Assembly (NCBI GenBank): GCA_003448675.1
Contig: DLXZ01000118.1
Location: 1-27,187, forward strand
Reading direction: 5' to 3'
Length of the DNA: 27,187 bases
Source of the DNA: Porticoccaceae bacterium
Lineage (GTDB): Bacteria > Pseudomonadota > Gammaproteobacteria > Pseudomonadales > Porticoccaceae
Made by a program: the position numbers and the translations under genes. Position 1 is the stretch's first letter. Every line of letters begins with the position of its first letter. The notes under the pieces were generated by a model. The model was not told the DNA's origin, did not search any database, and saw only the letters and a list, made by a program, of their open reading frames with translations. Below, in pieces: positions 15,086-23,021 of this stretch.

Positions 15086-15102
15086 CAGCCTTTTTTCGGC
15101 TG
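15086..15102 (-). promoter_or_regulatory. Hairpin in the rpoH leader just before the ribosome site
   Basis: In the mRNA, CAGCC and GGCTG (extendable to GCAGCC/GGCTGT) pair around GAAAAAA. The hairpin ends four bases before the Shine-Dalgarno region. E. coli rpoH translation is controlled by mRNA structure at the start site; whether this hairpin does the same is inferred. Confidence 0.4.
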
Positions 15103-15159
15103 CTTTACAGACTACTTGTTAGCCCTGAATCGCCACGCCACGCCAAAATCGAGCGACGT

Positions 15160-15188
15160 AGTTTAACATTGCCCTATTGGATGTCCAA
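15160..15188 (-). promoter_or_regulatory. Candidate sigma70 promoter of rpoH
   Basis: On the minus strand TTGGAC (15188-15183) and TAAACT (15165-15160) are separated by 17 bases. Both boxes match well, and the leader would be about 80 bases long. Confidence 0.6.
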
Positions 15189-15204
15189 ATACCTGAATAG
15201 TTCC
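15177..15204 (-). promoter_or_regulatory. Candidate sigmaE promoter of rpoH
   Basis: On the minus strand GGAACTA (15204-15198), then 16 bases, then TCCAA (15181-15177). The known sigmaE pattern is GAACTT-N16-TCTGA/TCAAA. The -35 is good and the -10 imperfect. E. coli rpoH also has a sigmaE promoter, which supports the reading. Confidence 0.42.
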
Positions 15205-15247
15205 CTTAAACCGCTGTTTTAAAACAATTTTGAATGATCTGGAAAGC

Positions 15248-16252
15248 CTAGGGTTCAATACTGGCTATATGCCTGCCCACCGCCAGGGCCGCTCCCAGCA
15301 GACCGAGGATGCCCCCAAGAATCGCCAGCAGGAGCAAGCCCATCGCACCGGGGCCCTGAAGGGAAAAGCTGCTCTGGTATAGCAATGCCAGTTCACTAAC
15401 GGTTTTACCGAGCCACAGGCCGGCAAGCACAACACCGAGCCAGGCGAGCACGCCCCCTGCCAGCCCATACCAGAGGCCGGTGTAGAGAAAAGGTCGGCGG
15501 ACAAAACCATTGGTGCCACCCACCAGCTTTACCACCAGAATTTCATCCCGGCGGCTTTCAATGGCCAGCCGAATGGTATTACCCACCGCCAGCAGGACCC
15601 CCAGAGACAGCGCAACGCCCAACAGGATGGCCACCCGCTGAGCCATGGCGAGAATCCGCTGCATTCGCTGCAACCACTGCATGTCCAGTTGCACTTCCGC
15701 AACCCCCGTCAATTGCTCCAGCTGGTCAATTAATGCCTGCAGGCTTTCTGGCTCACTCCCCAAAGCCGGCTTCGGGGACAGCAGCAGGACACCCGGCAGC
15801 GGGTTTTCTTCCAGCAATGCCAGGACCTCGCCAAAGCCAGAGGCTGTCTGAAATTCTTCCAGCGCGACCTCCGGGGATACATAAGTTACCGCGTCAAACT
15901 GATTAAGGCTCTCGACAGCCTTAATCAGGTTTTCGGTGGTTTGGGTCGACGCTCCCTTATCGATAAAAAGAGAGATGCGGGTAGTCGTTTGCCAACTGCC
16001 GCTCAGCGACTGCAGGTTGGCAACCGCCACCCATAATGCCGCTGGCAGCGCGAATGCAATGGCAATTACCAGGGTGGTCATCAATGTTTGCAAGGGTTCG
16101 TCCATCAGGCGCTTCAGGCTTACCCGCGCATTGCTCCTGTGGCTGGCAAGCCAACTGTCAAACGCCGAGCTAACACTCAGACGTCCCTGTACGGCGCCGG
16201 CGCTGTTTTCTCGGGGTTTGACGAGGGTATGGCCTTTAGTCCGCCTGTTCAT
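15248..16252 (-). CDS. ftsX: Cell division protein FtsX
   Basis: Membrane half of the FtsEX complex, which links the divisome to septal peptidoglycan amidase activation (EnvC-type). The 334 residues have a cytoplasmic N-terminus of about 55 residues, TM1 at about 57-80, a periplasmic domain (about 85-195) with TRISLFIDKGASTQTTENLI, and then three helices (about 200-230, 253-280, 300-328). RRDEILVVKLVGGTNGFVRRPF between TM2 and TM3 is a typical FtsX loop. The ATG overlaps the ftsE stop by four bases (ATGA), indicating coupled translation. Order ftsY-ftsE-ftsX-rpoH is the standard gammaproteobacterial one. The N-terminal extension, compared with Gram-positive FtsX, is normal for this group. Confidence 0.96.
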   Translation of the reverse strand: MNRRTKGHTLVKPRENSAGAVQGRLSVSSAFDSWLASHRSNARVSLKRLMDEPLQTLMTTLVIAIAFALPAALWVAVANLQSLSGSWQTTTRISLFIDKGASTQTTENLIKAVESLNQFDAVTYVSPEVALEEFQTASGFGEVLALLEENPLPGVLLLSPKPALGSEPESLQALIDQLEQLTGVAEVQLDMQWLQRMQRILAMAQRVAILLGVALSLGVLLAVGNTIRLAIESRRDEILVVKLVGGTNGFVRRPFLYTGLWYGLAGGVLAWLGVVLAGLWLGKTVSELALLYQSSFSLQGPGAMGLLLLAILGGILGLLGAALAVGRHIASIEP

Positions 16253-16911
16253 GACTCACTGCCCATCAACCGCCCCTCCTTGAGAGACAGAGTCCGCTCG
16301 CCAAGGCTTTGCACCAGGGCTAGATCATGGGTAGCGATTAGAACCGTCACCCCCACATCGCGAAACTCGCGGAATAAACCCATGATTTCCTCGGAAAGAG
16401 CCGGGTCCAGGTTGCCCGTTGGCTCGTCGGCCAGCAATATTCTGGGCTTGTGCACTACGGCGCGAGCGATACCCACCCGCTGCTGCTCACCACCGGACAA
16501 CTGCATGGGGTTAAGTTTTTCCCTGTCCAGCAGTCCGACCTTGTCCAGGGATGCGCGCACCCGCTTTGCGATCTCCCGCGTCTGGTAGCCGGAGACCAGC
16601 AGGGGCAGGGCAACGTTGTCAAAAACCGTGCGATCAAACAACAGCTGGTGGTCTTGAAAAACTACACCCACCCGGCGGCGATAATGGGGAATCTGGCTGC
16701 GATGGAGGCGGTTGAGGTTTTTACCATTGATTAATAACTGACCCCGGCTGGGCCGCTCCATCAGCATAATCAGCTTGAGCAAGGTGCTTTTACCAGCACC
16801 GGAATGGCCGGTTAGAAAAGCCAGCTCACCGGCATCAAGGCTGAGGCTGATGTCGCTTAAGGCTTCATAGCCTTCCGCGTAGCGTTTACTGACACCATCA
16901 AAGCGGATCAT
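16249..16911 (-). CDS. ftsE: Cell division ATP-binding protein FtsE
   Basis: ABC-type ATPase that drives FtsX; 220 residues, as in E. coli (222). Walker A is GHSGAGKST (35-43), the Q-loop is VGVVFQDHQLL, the signature is LSGGEQQ (138-144) followed by RVGIAR, and Walker B is ILLADEPTGNLDP (158-170); the switch histidine is in LIATHDLALV. It begins MIRFDGVSKRYAEGYEAL, the usual FtsE start. It overlaps ftsY upstream and ftsX downstream by four bases each, so ftsY, ftsE and ftsX form one translationally coupled operon. Nothing is unusual. Confidence 0.97.
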   Translation of the reverse strand: MIRFDGVSKRYAEGYEALSDISLSLDAGELAFLTGHSGAGKSTLLKLIMLMERPSRGQLLINGKNLNRLHRSQIPHYRRRVGVVFQDHQLLFDRTVFDNVALPLLVSGYQTREIAKRVRASLDKVGLLDREKLNPMQLSGGEQQRVGIARAVVHKPRILLADEPTGNLDPALSEEIMGLFREFRDVGVTVLIATHDLALVQSLGERTLSLKEGRLMGSES

Positions 16912-18134
16912 GGGGCATTCGAGTTTTCCGACAACAACCCTCGAACATAATCCGTGGCGCTGAAGTCTCTCAGATCATCCATGCCTTCACCCAGACCCAG
17001 ATAACGCACGGGTATACCGTAACGCTTACACAAGGCCAACACCACACCGCCCCTGGCCGTGCCATCAAGTTTGGTAACCGCCAGGCCGCTTACCGCAACG
17101 GCCGAGTTGAACTCCTCCACCTGGCGCACAGCGTTCTGACCAGTGCCGGCATCCAGCACCAGCAACACTTCGTGGGGCGCCTGCGCATCGAGCTTGGCCA
17201 TGACCCGTTTCACCTTGGCCAATTCTTCCATCAGGTTACTTTTGGTGTGCAAACGCCCGGCGGTATCGGCAATCAGTACATCAATGCCGCGGGCGGTGGC
17301 GGACTGAATAGCGTCATAAATTACCGAGGCGCTGTCGGCGCCACTATGCTGAGCTACCACCGGAACCTGATTGCGCTCCCCCCAGGCCTGTAATTGCTCG
17401 ACCGCCGCCGCGCGGAAGGTATCACCGGCAGCTAGCATCACCGACTGTCCGTTCTGCTGGAATTTGCGCGCCAGCTTACCGATGGTGGTAGTTTTTCCAA
17501 CACCATTGATACCCACCACAAGAATGACAAAAGGCTGCTTGTCCACCGGCTCCAGTGGCTGCTCGCAGGCCACAAGCATTTCCACCATGATCTGATGCAG
17601 AGCCCCGCGCAGAGCCTCGCTATCGCTCAACTCGCGACGTTTTACGCGGTCCGTGAGAGCATCGATGATCTCCGTACACACCTCGATGCCCACATCGGCC
17701 ATCAACAGCTGGGTTTCCAGGTCTTCGAGGGTCTGCTCATCGATCTGGCGCCGGCCTAAAAAAAGGGTTTCCAGTCCGCGCCCGGTTTTAGCCAGCGCCC
17801 GGCCAAACAGGCCTCTTGGCTTTTCTGGCAAGGGCTGCTCCGCGGCGGAGGCTGATTGTTCCGGTTCCGGCGCTGTAGCGCCCCCGGCATCGCCGTTCGA
17901 AGCAGGTTCCTCCTGACCATCTGACGCACGCTGTGGTCTATTCGGATTTTCAGCCGGGCAATCCACCAGGCTTGCTTCCGGGCTGGGCTCGAGGAAAGTC
18001 GGTTGACTTTCCTCCCCACCAACATCCGGAGACTCAGGGACTGGGGTAGCGCCCTCAACCGGCTCGCTGGTTTTACGCCGCCAGCGTCCGAAAAAACCCT
18101 TCTTGGGCCGGGGTTCGTCTGTCGTTTCAACCAT
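16908..18134 (-). CDS. ftsY: Signal recognition particle receptor FtsY
   Basis: GTPase receptor that docks ribosome-SRP complexes on the inner membrane for co-translational insertion. It has 408 residues. The first 105 or so are the acidic, Pro/Glu/Ser-rich A domain with a basic N-terminal patch (RPKKGFFGRWRRK, 9-21) that probably contacts lipids. The N domain begins around 107 (GLFGRALAKTGRGLETLF). G domain: G1 GINGVGKTTT (208-217), GDTFRAAAVEQL (237-248), G3 DTAGR (290-294), G4 TKLDG (354-358), ending with VRYLGLGEGMDDLRDF. The start ATG lacks a close Shine-Dalgarno; an AAGG lies about 15 bases upstream. It is divergent from rsmD, as in E. coli. Confidence 0.96.
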   Translation of the reverse strand: MVETTDEPRPKKGFFGRWRRKTSEPVEGATPVPESPDVGGEESQPTFLEPSPEASLVDCPAENPNRPQRASDGQEEPASNGDAGGATAPEPEQSASAAEQPLPEKPRGLFGRALAKTGRGLETLFLGRRQIDEQTLEDLETQLLMADVGIEVCTEIIDALTDRVKRRELSDSEALRGALHQIMVEMLVACEQPLEPVDKQPFVILVVGINGVGKTTTIGKLARKFQQNGQSVMLAAGDTFRAAAVEQLQAWGERNQVPVVAQHSGADSASVIYDAIQSATARGIDVLIADTAGRLHTKSNLMEELAKVKRVMAKLDAQAPHEVLLVLDAGTGQNAVRQVEEFNSAVAVSGLAVTKLDGTARGGVVLALCKRYGIPVRYLGLGEGMDDLRDFSATDYVRGLLSENSNAP

Positions 18135-18157
18135 TAACTAAGCAGCACCTTCGCCTT

Positions 18158-18187
18158 TTTACAGGGCCAGTAAAAGGCCTGTATCCT
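18158..18187 (+). promoter_or_regulatory. Candidate promoter of rsmD within an inverted repeat
   Basis: TTTACA (18158-18163) and TATCCT (18182-18187) are 18 bases apart. The spacer carries an inverted repeat with one bulge, TACAGGGCC (18160-18168) and GGCCTGTA (18176-18183), which could be an operator or, on the other strand, a leader hairpin for ftsY. Confidence 0.4.
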
Positions 18188-18220
18188 ATCATCTACCGCC
18201 CACTATCAGGAATCGAACGG

Positions 18221-18820
18221 GTGCCCAGACGGCAAAAAAAACCGGTCTCCCAAGCTGGCCAGATTAGAATCATCGGAGGGAAGTGGCGGGGACGGCGACT
18301 CAGCTTCCCAACTCTAGAGGGACTGCGGCCCACCGGCGATCGGGTCAGGGAAACCCTGTTTAACTGGCTTCAGCTGGATTTACCGGGCGCTACCTGTCTG
18401 GATCTCTTTGCCGGCTCCGGCGTCCTCGGTTTTGAAGCTGCGTCTCGGGGCGCACATCAAGTTACCCTGATCGAGCAAAATCCTGTCGCCTTCCATGCCC
18501 TGCGACAAAACCGGGATCTTCTTGACGCCAACACCAGCGAGCTGGATATTATCCATCAGGACGCGCTGGGGTGGCTGAACGGAAACATCGCAGGGACAAG
18601 GCGTTTCGATATCGTGTTTATCGACCCACCATTTAATTCCACCCTGGCGGAGCGGGCCTTATCAGCATTGGCGGAAAACGCCTGGCTGTCGGCGGGCGCT
18701 TTGGTTTACGTCGAAAGCCCGAAGGCCTCGAATCACACCACCCTAACCAGGCCAGGGTGGCAGCTACACCGGCAACGAACCTTTGCATCTGTGGTTAGCC
18801 AGCTTTATCGCTGCCCCTGA
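18221..18820 (+). CDS. rsmD: 16S rRNA (guanine966-N2)-methyltransferase RsmD
   Basis: Methylates G966 of 16S rRNA with S-adenosylmethionine; 199 residues as in E. coli (198). IRIIGGKWRGRRLSFP (16-31) and RPTGDRVRETLFNWL (36-50) are the family N-terminal signatures. The SAM-binding loop is DLFAGSGVLG (61-70), and the catalytic motif IV is DPPF at 135-138. The start is GTG, with AGGA about 9 bases upstream, and the first residues PRRQKKP are basic. It is divergent from ftsY and precedes coaD by 93 bases, a gene pairing common in Gammaproteobacteria. Confidence 0.95.
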   Translation: MPRRQKKPVSQAGQIRIIGGKWRGRRLSFPTLEGLRPTGDRVRETLFNWLQLDLPGATCLDLFAGSGVLGFEAASRGAHQVTLIEQNPVAFHALRQNRDLLDANTSELDIIHQDALGWLNGNIAGTRRFDIVFIDPPFNSTLAERALSALAENAWLSAGALVYVESPKASNHTTLTRPGWQLHRQRTFASVVSQLYRCP

Positions 18821-18862
18821 GCGCAAGCAGCACGGCCGACGCTCTCAGGCTAGCGGGTTTGA

Positions 18863-19390
<528 letters not shown>

Positions 19391-19420
19391 CAATCTCTAC
19401 CCTGCTTTTTGTATCTATCT

Positions 19421-20236
19421 TTAACGCTGGCATTGAACGCAATAGACCGTTGAACGATTCGACAGGCGGATTTCCTTCAACGCCGCACCACAATTCAGGC
19501 AGGGCAGGCCACCGCGCCCATAAACCTGCAATGATTGTTTGAAATAACCCGGGCGACCGTCGCCGCCCACGAAGTCCCGTAAAGTCGTACCCCCCTGTTC
19601 AATGGCCGACTCCAGTACCTTAATAACAGCCTGCGCAAGCAAGCCATATCGAGGTCTGGAAATACGGCCAGCCTGGCTTCCGGGACGGATACCACCCATA
19701 AATAGAGCTTCATTGGCGTAGATATTGCCCACCCCGACCACGACCTGGCTGTCCATCAGGAAACTTTTGACCGCCTGCTTGCGTTTACGGGATATGTGGT
19801 AAAGATAGTCACCGTCGAACTCTTCCCCAAGGGGCTCTGGCCCCAAATGGCGGAGCAGGGCGTGTTCCGCAGGATCACCCTCGACCCATAGTACCGCTCC
19901 AAAACGACGGGGATCGTTAAACCGAAGGTTGAGCCCCGAATCAAGCACCATGTCGATGTGATCATGCTTGCCCGGCGGTATCTTCGAGTCAACAAGGGAC
20001 AGGCTTCCGGACATACCCAGGTGCAACATCACCGTTCCCTTGGGCAGACCCAGCAAGAGGTATTTCCCACGCCTTTCCAAGCCGGTGACCGGCTGGCCGC
20101 TCATGCGCTTGCCCAAATCCTCGGGCACTGGCCAACGCAGGCGGGGATTGCGCACAACAATATGGCGCAGGGTTTTGCCCAGCAAATGGGGCATCAGACC
20201 CCGGCGGGTGGTTTCGACTTCGGGCAACTCAGGCAC
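19421..20236 (-). CDS. mutM: Formamidopyrimidine-DNA glycosylase
   Basis: Excises 8-oxoguanine and FapyG and cleaves the resulting abasic site. The GTG at 20236 is the start because mature Fpg must begin with Pro after Met (PELPEVE), and GGGGAG lies 6 bases upstream. A longer frame from 20281 would put 15 residues before the catalytic proline. The product is 271 residues (E. coli 269). P2 and E3 are catalytic, and a lysine at about K58 is in [17 protein letters not shown] is a family motif. The C-terminal zinc finger uses C246, C249, C266 and C269. It follows the rpmG terminator; in E. coli this gene lies in the same radC-rpmB-rpmG cluster. Confidence 0.97.
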   Translation of the reverse strand: MPELPEVETTRRGLMPHLLGKTLRHIVVRNPRLRWPVPEDLGKRMSGQPVTGLERRGKYLLLGLPKGTVMLHLGMSGSLSLVDSKIPPGKHDHIDMVLDSGLNLRFNDPRRFGAVLWVEGDPAEHALLRHLGPEPLGEEFDGDYLYHISRKRKQAVKSFLMDSQVVVGVGNIYANEALFMGGIRPGSQAGRISRPRYGLLAQAVIKVLESAIEQGGTTLRDFVGGDGRPGYFKQSLQVYGRGGLPCLNCGAALKEIRLSNRSTVYCVQCQR

Positions 20237-20334
20237 GGTATGCTCCCCAATACGCGAGCGGAAGCAGGTCAACGCGCGCATTATTCATCGTCATGCTTGC
20301 TTGACGGTGTCCCAAACCAACAGCATTGGCCCAC

Positions 20335-20363
20335 AAAAAAGCCCCGGTCAGACCGGGGCTTTT
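20335..20363 (-). terminator. Intrinsic terminator after rpmG
   Basis: GCCCCGGTC (20341-20349) and GACCGGGGC (20351-20359) form a strong stem; on the minus strand it is followed by six U residues (20340-20335). It lies 48 bases past the rpmG stop and separates the ribosomal-protein genes from mutM. Four T residues follow on the plus side as well. Confidence 0.92.
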
Positions 20364-20406
20364 GGGAAGGAACATGGGGCTATTACGGCCCGGCGGATCA
20401 AGCAAA

Positions 20407-20574
20407 TTACTTGATTTTACCTTCCTTGTACATCACATGCTGACGAACCACCGGGTCATACTTCTTGACTTCCATTTTTTCCGGCATGGTGCGTTTATTC
20501 TTGGTGGTCGTGTAGTAATGACCGGTGCCGGCACTGGACACCAACTTGATTTTATCCCGGTTTGATTTGGCCAT
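20407..20574 (-). CDS. rpmG: 50S ribosomal protein L33
   Basis: Small protein of the large subunit near the E site. The reading frame gives 55 residues beginning [20 protein letters not shown] and ending YKEGKIK. It has no cysteine, so it is the zinc-independent (C-minus) form. [22 protein letters not shown] is the L33 core, read here in two overlapping parts. It is a few residues longer than the common 51-55 range. AGAGGAG lies 7 bases before the ATG. It is 70 bases after rpmB in one transcript, and the terminator downstream closes the pair. Confidence 0.96.
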   Translation of the reverse strand: MAKSNRDKIKLVSSAGTGHYYTTTKNKRTMPEKMEVKKYDPVVRQHVMYKEGKIK

Positions 20575-20644
20575 AATCCAACTCCTCTTGCCTCGCTAAG
20601 CGCCCGTGAATAATAGAGGCGCCCTCGGCATATATTGTTAAAAC

Positions 20645-20881
20645 CTATACTTTTTCGCCGCGCGCGCGCAGATCGGCCAACACGGTTTCAATACCGCGCT
20701 TGTCGATGATGCGCATGCCCTTGGTGGATACGCGCAGCTTAACAAATCGCTTTTCAGCCTCGACCCAAAAACGGTGGGTATGTAGATTGGGCTCAAAACG
20801 CCGGCGGGTGCGGTTTTTGGCATGGGAAACGTTGTTACCGCTCATGGGCCGCTTACCCGTAACCTGACACACTCTGGACAT
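20645..20881 (-). CDS. rpmB: 50S ribosomal protein L28
   Basis: Large-subunit ribosomal protein of 78 residues, matching E. coli. It begins [20 protein letters not shown] and ends [10 protein letters not shown], with a basic middle ([20 protein letters not shown]). The ATG at 20881 is chosen because CGGAG lies 8 bases before it and the family starts MSRVCQ; an in-frame start 33 bases earlier would add an unrelated segment. It is followed by rpmG, and a good promoter lies about 100 bases upstream, after the end of radC. The pair is conserved in this order across Gammaproteobacteria. Confidence 0.97.
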   Translation of the reverse strand: MSRVCQVTGKRPMSGNNVSHAKNRTRRRFEPNLHTHRFWVEAEKRFVKLRVSTKGMRIIDKRGIETVLADLRARGEKV

Positions 20882-20978
20882 GATTCTGACTCCGTTGACA
20901 CCGGCCCTCCACATACGAAACCAGCTTTCTGCCCTGCAGGCGCTGGCCAGGTTCGGGAGGGGAAAAAATGAGGCGCGT

Positions 20979-21007
20979 TTTATACCAGAGAGCCTGCACT
21001 AACGCAA
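20979..21007 (-). promoter_or_regulatory. Candidate promoter of rpmB-rpmG
   Basis: On the minus strand TTGCGT (21007-21002), a 17-base spacer and TATAAA (20984-20979) make a strong-looking sigma70 promoter in the radC-rpmB gap, leaving a leader of about 90 bases. Confidence 0.65.
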
Positions 21008-21040
21008 ATATAATTGCAGTCAAAGCGATGACTCTATACC

Positions 21041-21715
21041 CTACACGAGCCCCCGCTCTGCCAGGGACACCTCTTGGCCCCGGCCGATAATAATGTGATC
21101 CAGCACCCGAATATCCACAAGACCCAGGGCTTCCTGCAAACGCCGGGTAATGGCTTCATCCGCCGGGCTCGGCTCGGCGACGCCAGAGGGGTGGTTATGG
21201 GCGAAAATGATTGCTGCCGCGTTATGATGCAGGGCCTGCCTCACCACTTCCCGGGGGTAAACATTGGCGCCATCAATGGTGCCACGAAACAGCTCCTCCG
21301 CCGCCAGCAGCCGATGGCGGGTATCCAGGTACAGAACCATGAATACCTCGTGGGGATAGTCTTGTAGATGGGCGCGCACAAACCCACTCACAGCTGCTGG
21401 GTTACTGAGCACCGCTTCTCCGGAAAGCTGCTCGCCCAGGTGGCGGCGGGCCAGCTCCAGCACCGCTTGTAGCTGCGTATACTTGGCCTCCCCGAGACCT
21501 TTCACGGCGCAAAAGCGTTGCCTGTCGGCCCGCAACAGTGGCGAAATACCGCCAAATTCCTTTAATAGCGTCCGCGCCAGATCCACGGCCGAAAGTCCGG
21601 CAGTGCCGGTGCGTAGAAATATCGCCAACAACTCGGCATCACTGAGGGAACGCGGGCCCAACGCCAGGAGTTTTTCCCGGGGCCGCTCACCTTCCGGCAA
21701 ATCCTTAATGGTCAT
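21041..21715 (-). CDS. radC: RadC family JAMM-domain protein
   Basis: A 224-residue member of the RadC (YicR) family. Its name comes from an E. coli mutant but a repair role is disputed, and the JAMM fold suggests a metal-dependent hydrolase. The N-terminus [20 protein letters not shown] is the family start, and the GAAGGA at 6 bases supports ATG 21715 over a GTG 27 bases earlier. A helix-hairpin-helix region contains [14 protein letters not shown]. The JAMM site comprises E123, and H173, H175 and D186 in AHNHPSG...PADEA. It heads the radC-rpmB-rpmG-mutM order and is divergent from coaBC. Confidence 0.95.
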   Translation of the reverse strand: MTIKDLPEGERPREKLLALGPRSLSDAELLAIFLRTGTAGLSAVDLARTLLKEFGGISPLLRADRQRFCAVKGLGEAKYTQLQAVLELARRHLGEQLSGEAVLSNPAAVSGFVRAHLQDYPHEVFMVLYLDTRHRLLAAEELFRGTIDGANVYPREVVRQALHHNAAAIIFAHNHPSGVAEPSPADEAITRRLQEALGLVDIRVLDHIIIGRGQEVSLAERGLV

Positions 21716-21807
21716 CACAGATCCTTCTGCATCAGTCAGCACTTCACTTCGTAATTCCTTTTACAGATGGTATCTTAACGCCTGCACCTGATCTGCACGA
21801 AACATCT

Positions 21808-23007
21808 ATGTCCTCATTGCACAACAAACATGTTCTGGTCGGTGTGACCGGAGGCATCGCTGCCTATAAAAGCGCGGAATTGGTTCGCCAGTTGCAAAAA
21901 GCCGGCGCCACCGTGAGAGTGATGATGACACCGGCTGCCCAGGCCTTCGTGACCCCCCTGACATTTCAGGCCTTGTCCGGTTATCCGGTACACACTGAAC
22001 TGCTCGACCCGGAAGCGGAAGCGGCGATGGGACATATTGAGCTGGCCCGCTGGGCCGACCTCATATTAATCGCACCAGCCAGCGCTGATTTTCTGGCTCG
22101 CCTGTGTCATGGCGACGGCAATGACCTGGTTACCACGGTTTGTCTGGCAAGCAAGGGCCGGATAGCCGTTGCGCCGGCCATGAACCAGGCTATGTGGGCT
22201 AACATCAGCACCCAGGAAAACATAGCCAAGCTGGTTGAGAGAGGCATCGCCATTTTTGGCCCCGGCAAAGGCTATCAGGCCTGCGGCGATATTGGTGAAG
22301 GGCGAATGGAAGAAGTTGAAAACCTGGTGGAATTGACTCAGGGAATATTCACATCCCAGCGCCTGGCAGGCAAAAAAGTGGTAATCACCGCAGGTCCCAC
22401 CCGGGAAGCACTGGACCCGGTGCGCTATATCACCAACCACAGCTCCGGCAAAATGGGTTACGCCCTGGCAGCCGCGGCTGTCGACGCCGGCGCCGAAACC
22501 ATTCTGATAAGCGGCCCGGTAAACCTGCCACCGCCGGAGCGGGTTCAGGTGATTCACGCGATCTCGGCCCAGGACATGCTCGAAGCAGCGCTCGAGGCTG
22601 TAGAAGGCGCTGACATCTTTATCGCATCAGCAGCCGTCGCGGACTATCGCCCTGCCCAGTGTGCTGATCAGAAGATCAAAAAGAAAGATGACGATATCAC
22701 CATCACGCTGACCAAAAACCCGGATATTGTCGCCACTGTATCCGCCCTGGAAGAGCGCCCGTTCACCGTCGGCTTTGCGGCGGAGACCAACGACGTGGAA
22801 GCCTATGCCAGAAAAAAACTCACAACAAAAAAGCTTGACCTGGTTATCGCTAACGACGTTTCCAGTAACCGGATAGGCTTTAACAGCGACGACAACCAGG
22901 TAACGCTGGTGAGCCCGGAAGCCTCCGAAACCCTTGCATTGATGAGCAAAGCAAACCTGGCAACTTACCTGGTGGAGTTTATAGCAAGCCAGATGGCTAA
23001 AAAGTAG
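21808..23007 (+). CDS. coaBC: Bifunctional CoaBC: phosphopantothenoylcysteine decarboxylase and synthetase
   Basis: Joins cysteine to 4'-phosphopantothenate (CTP-dependent) and decarboxylates the product to 4'-phosphopantetheine using FMN. It has 399 residues (E. coli 406). The CoaC flavoprotein domain (1 to about 185) has VGVTGGIAAYK, active-site H76 in GHIELARWAD, N126 in PAMNQAMW, and C159 in QACGDIGEGRM. The CoaB domain (about 188-399) has ITAGPTREALDPVRYITNHSSG, VADYRP, the lysine-rich QKIKKK stretch and GFNSDDNQVTLV. Start is ATG, divergent from radC. Only 14 bases separate it from algC. In E. coli and Pseudomonas dut follows this gene, but dut is not here. Confidence 0.97.
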   Translation: MSSLHNKHVLVGVTGGIAAYKSAELVRQLQKAGATVRVMMTPAAQAFVTPLTFQALSGYPVHTELLDPEAEAAMGHIELARWADLILIAPASADFLARLCHGDGNDLVTTVCLASKGRIAVAPAMNQAMWANISTQENIAKLVERGIAIFGPGKGYQACGDIGEGRMEEVENLVELTQGIFTSQRLAGKKVVITAGPTREALDPVRYITNHSSGKMGYALAAAAVDAGAETILISGPVNLPPPERVQVIHAISAQDMLEAALEAVEGADIFIASAAVADYRPAQCADQKIKKKDDDITITLTKNPDIVATVSALEERPFTVGFAAETNDVEAYARKKLTTKKLDLVIANDVSSNRIGFNSDDNQVTLVSPEASETLALMSKANLATYLVEFIASQMAKK

Positions 23008-23021
23008 AAAAAGGGGAACGT

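Noticed and set aside
15215..15226. Palindrome TGTTTTAAAACA after ftsX
   Set aside because: Short, AT-only centre, no second copy nearby, and no T-run making it a terminator.
20237..20281. Longer mutM frame with 15 extra residues
   Set aside because: The catalytic proline must follow the initiator Met, and GGGGAG precedes the GTG at 20236.
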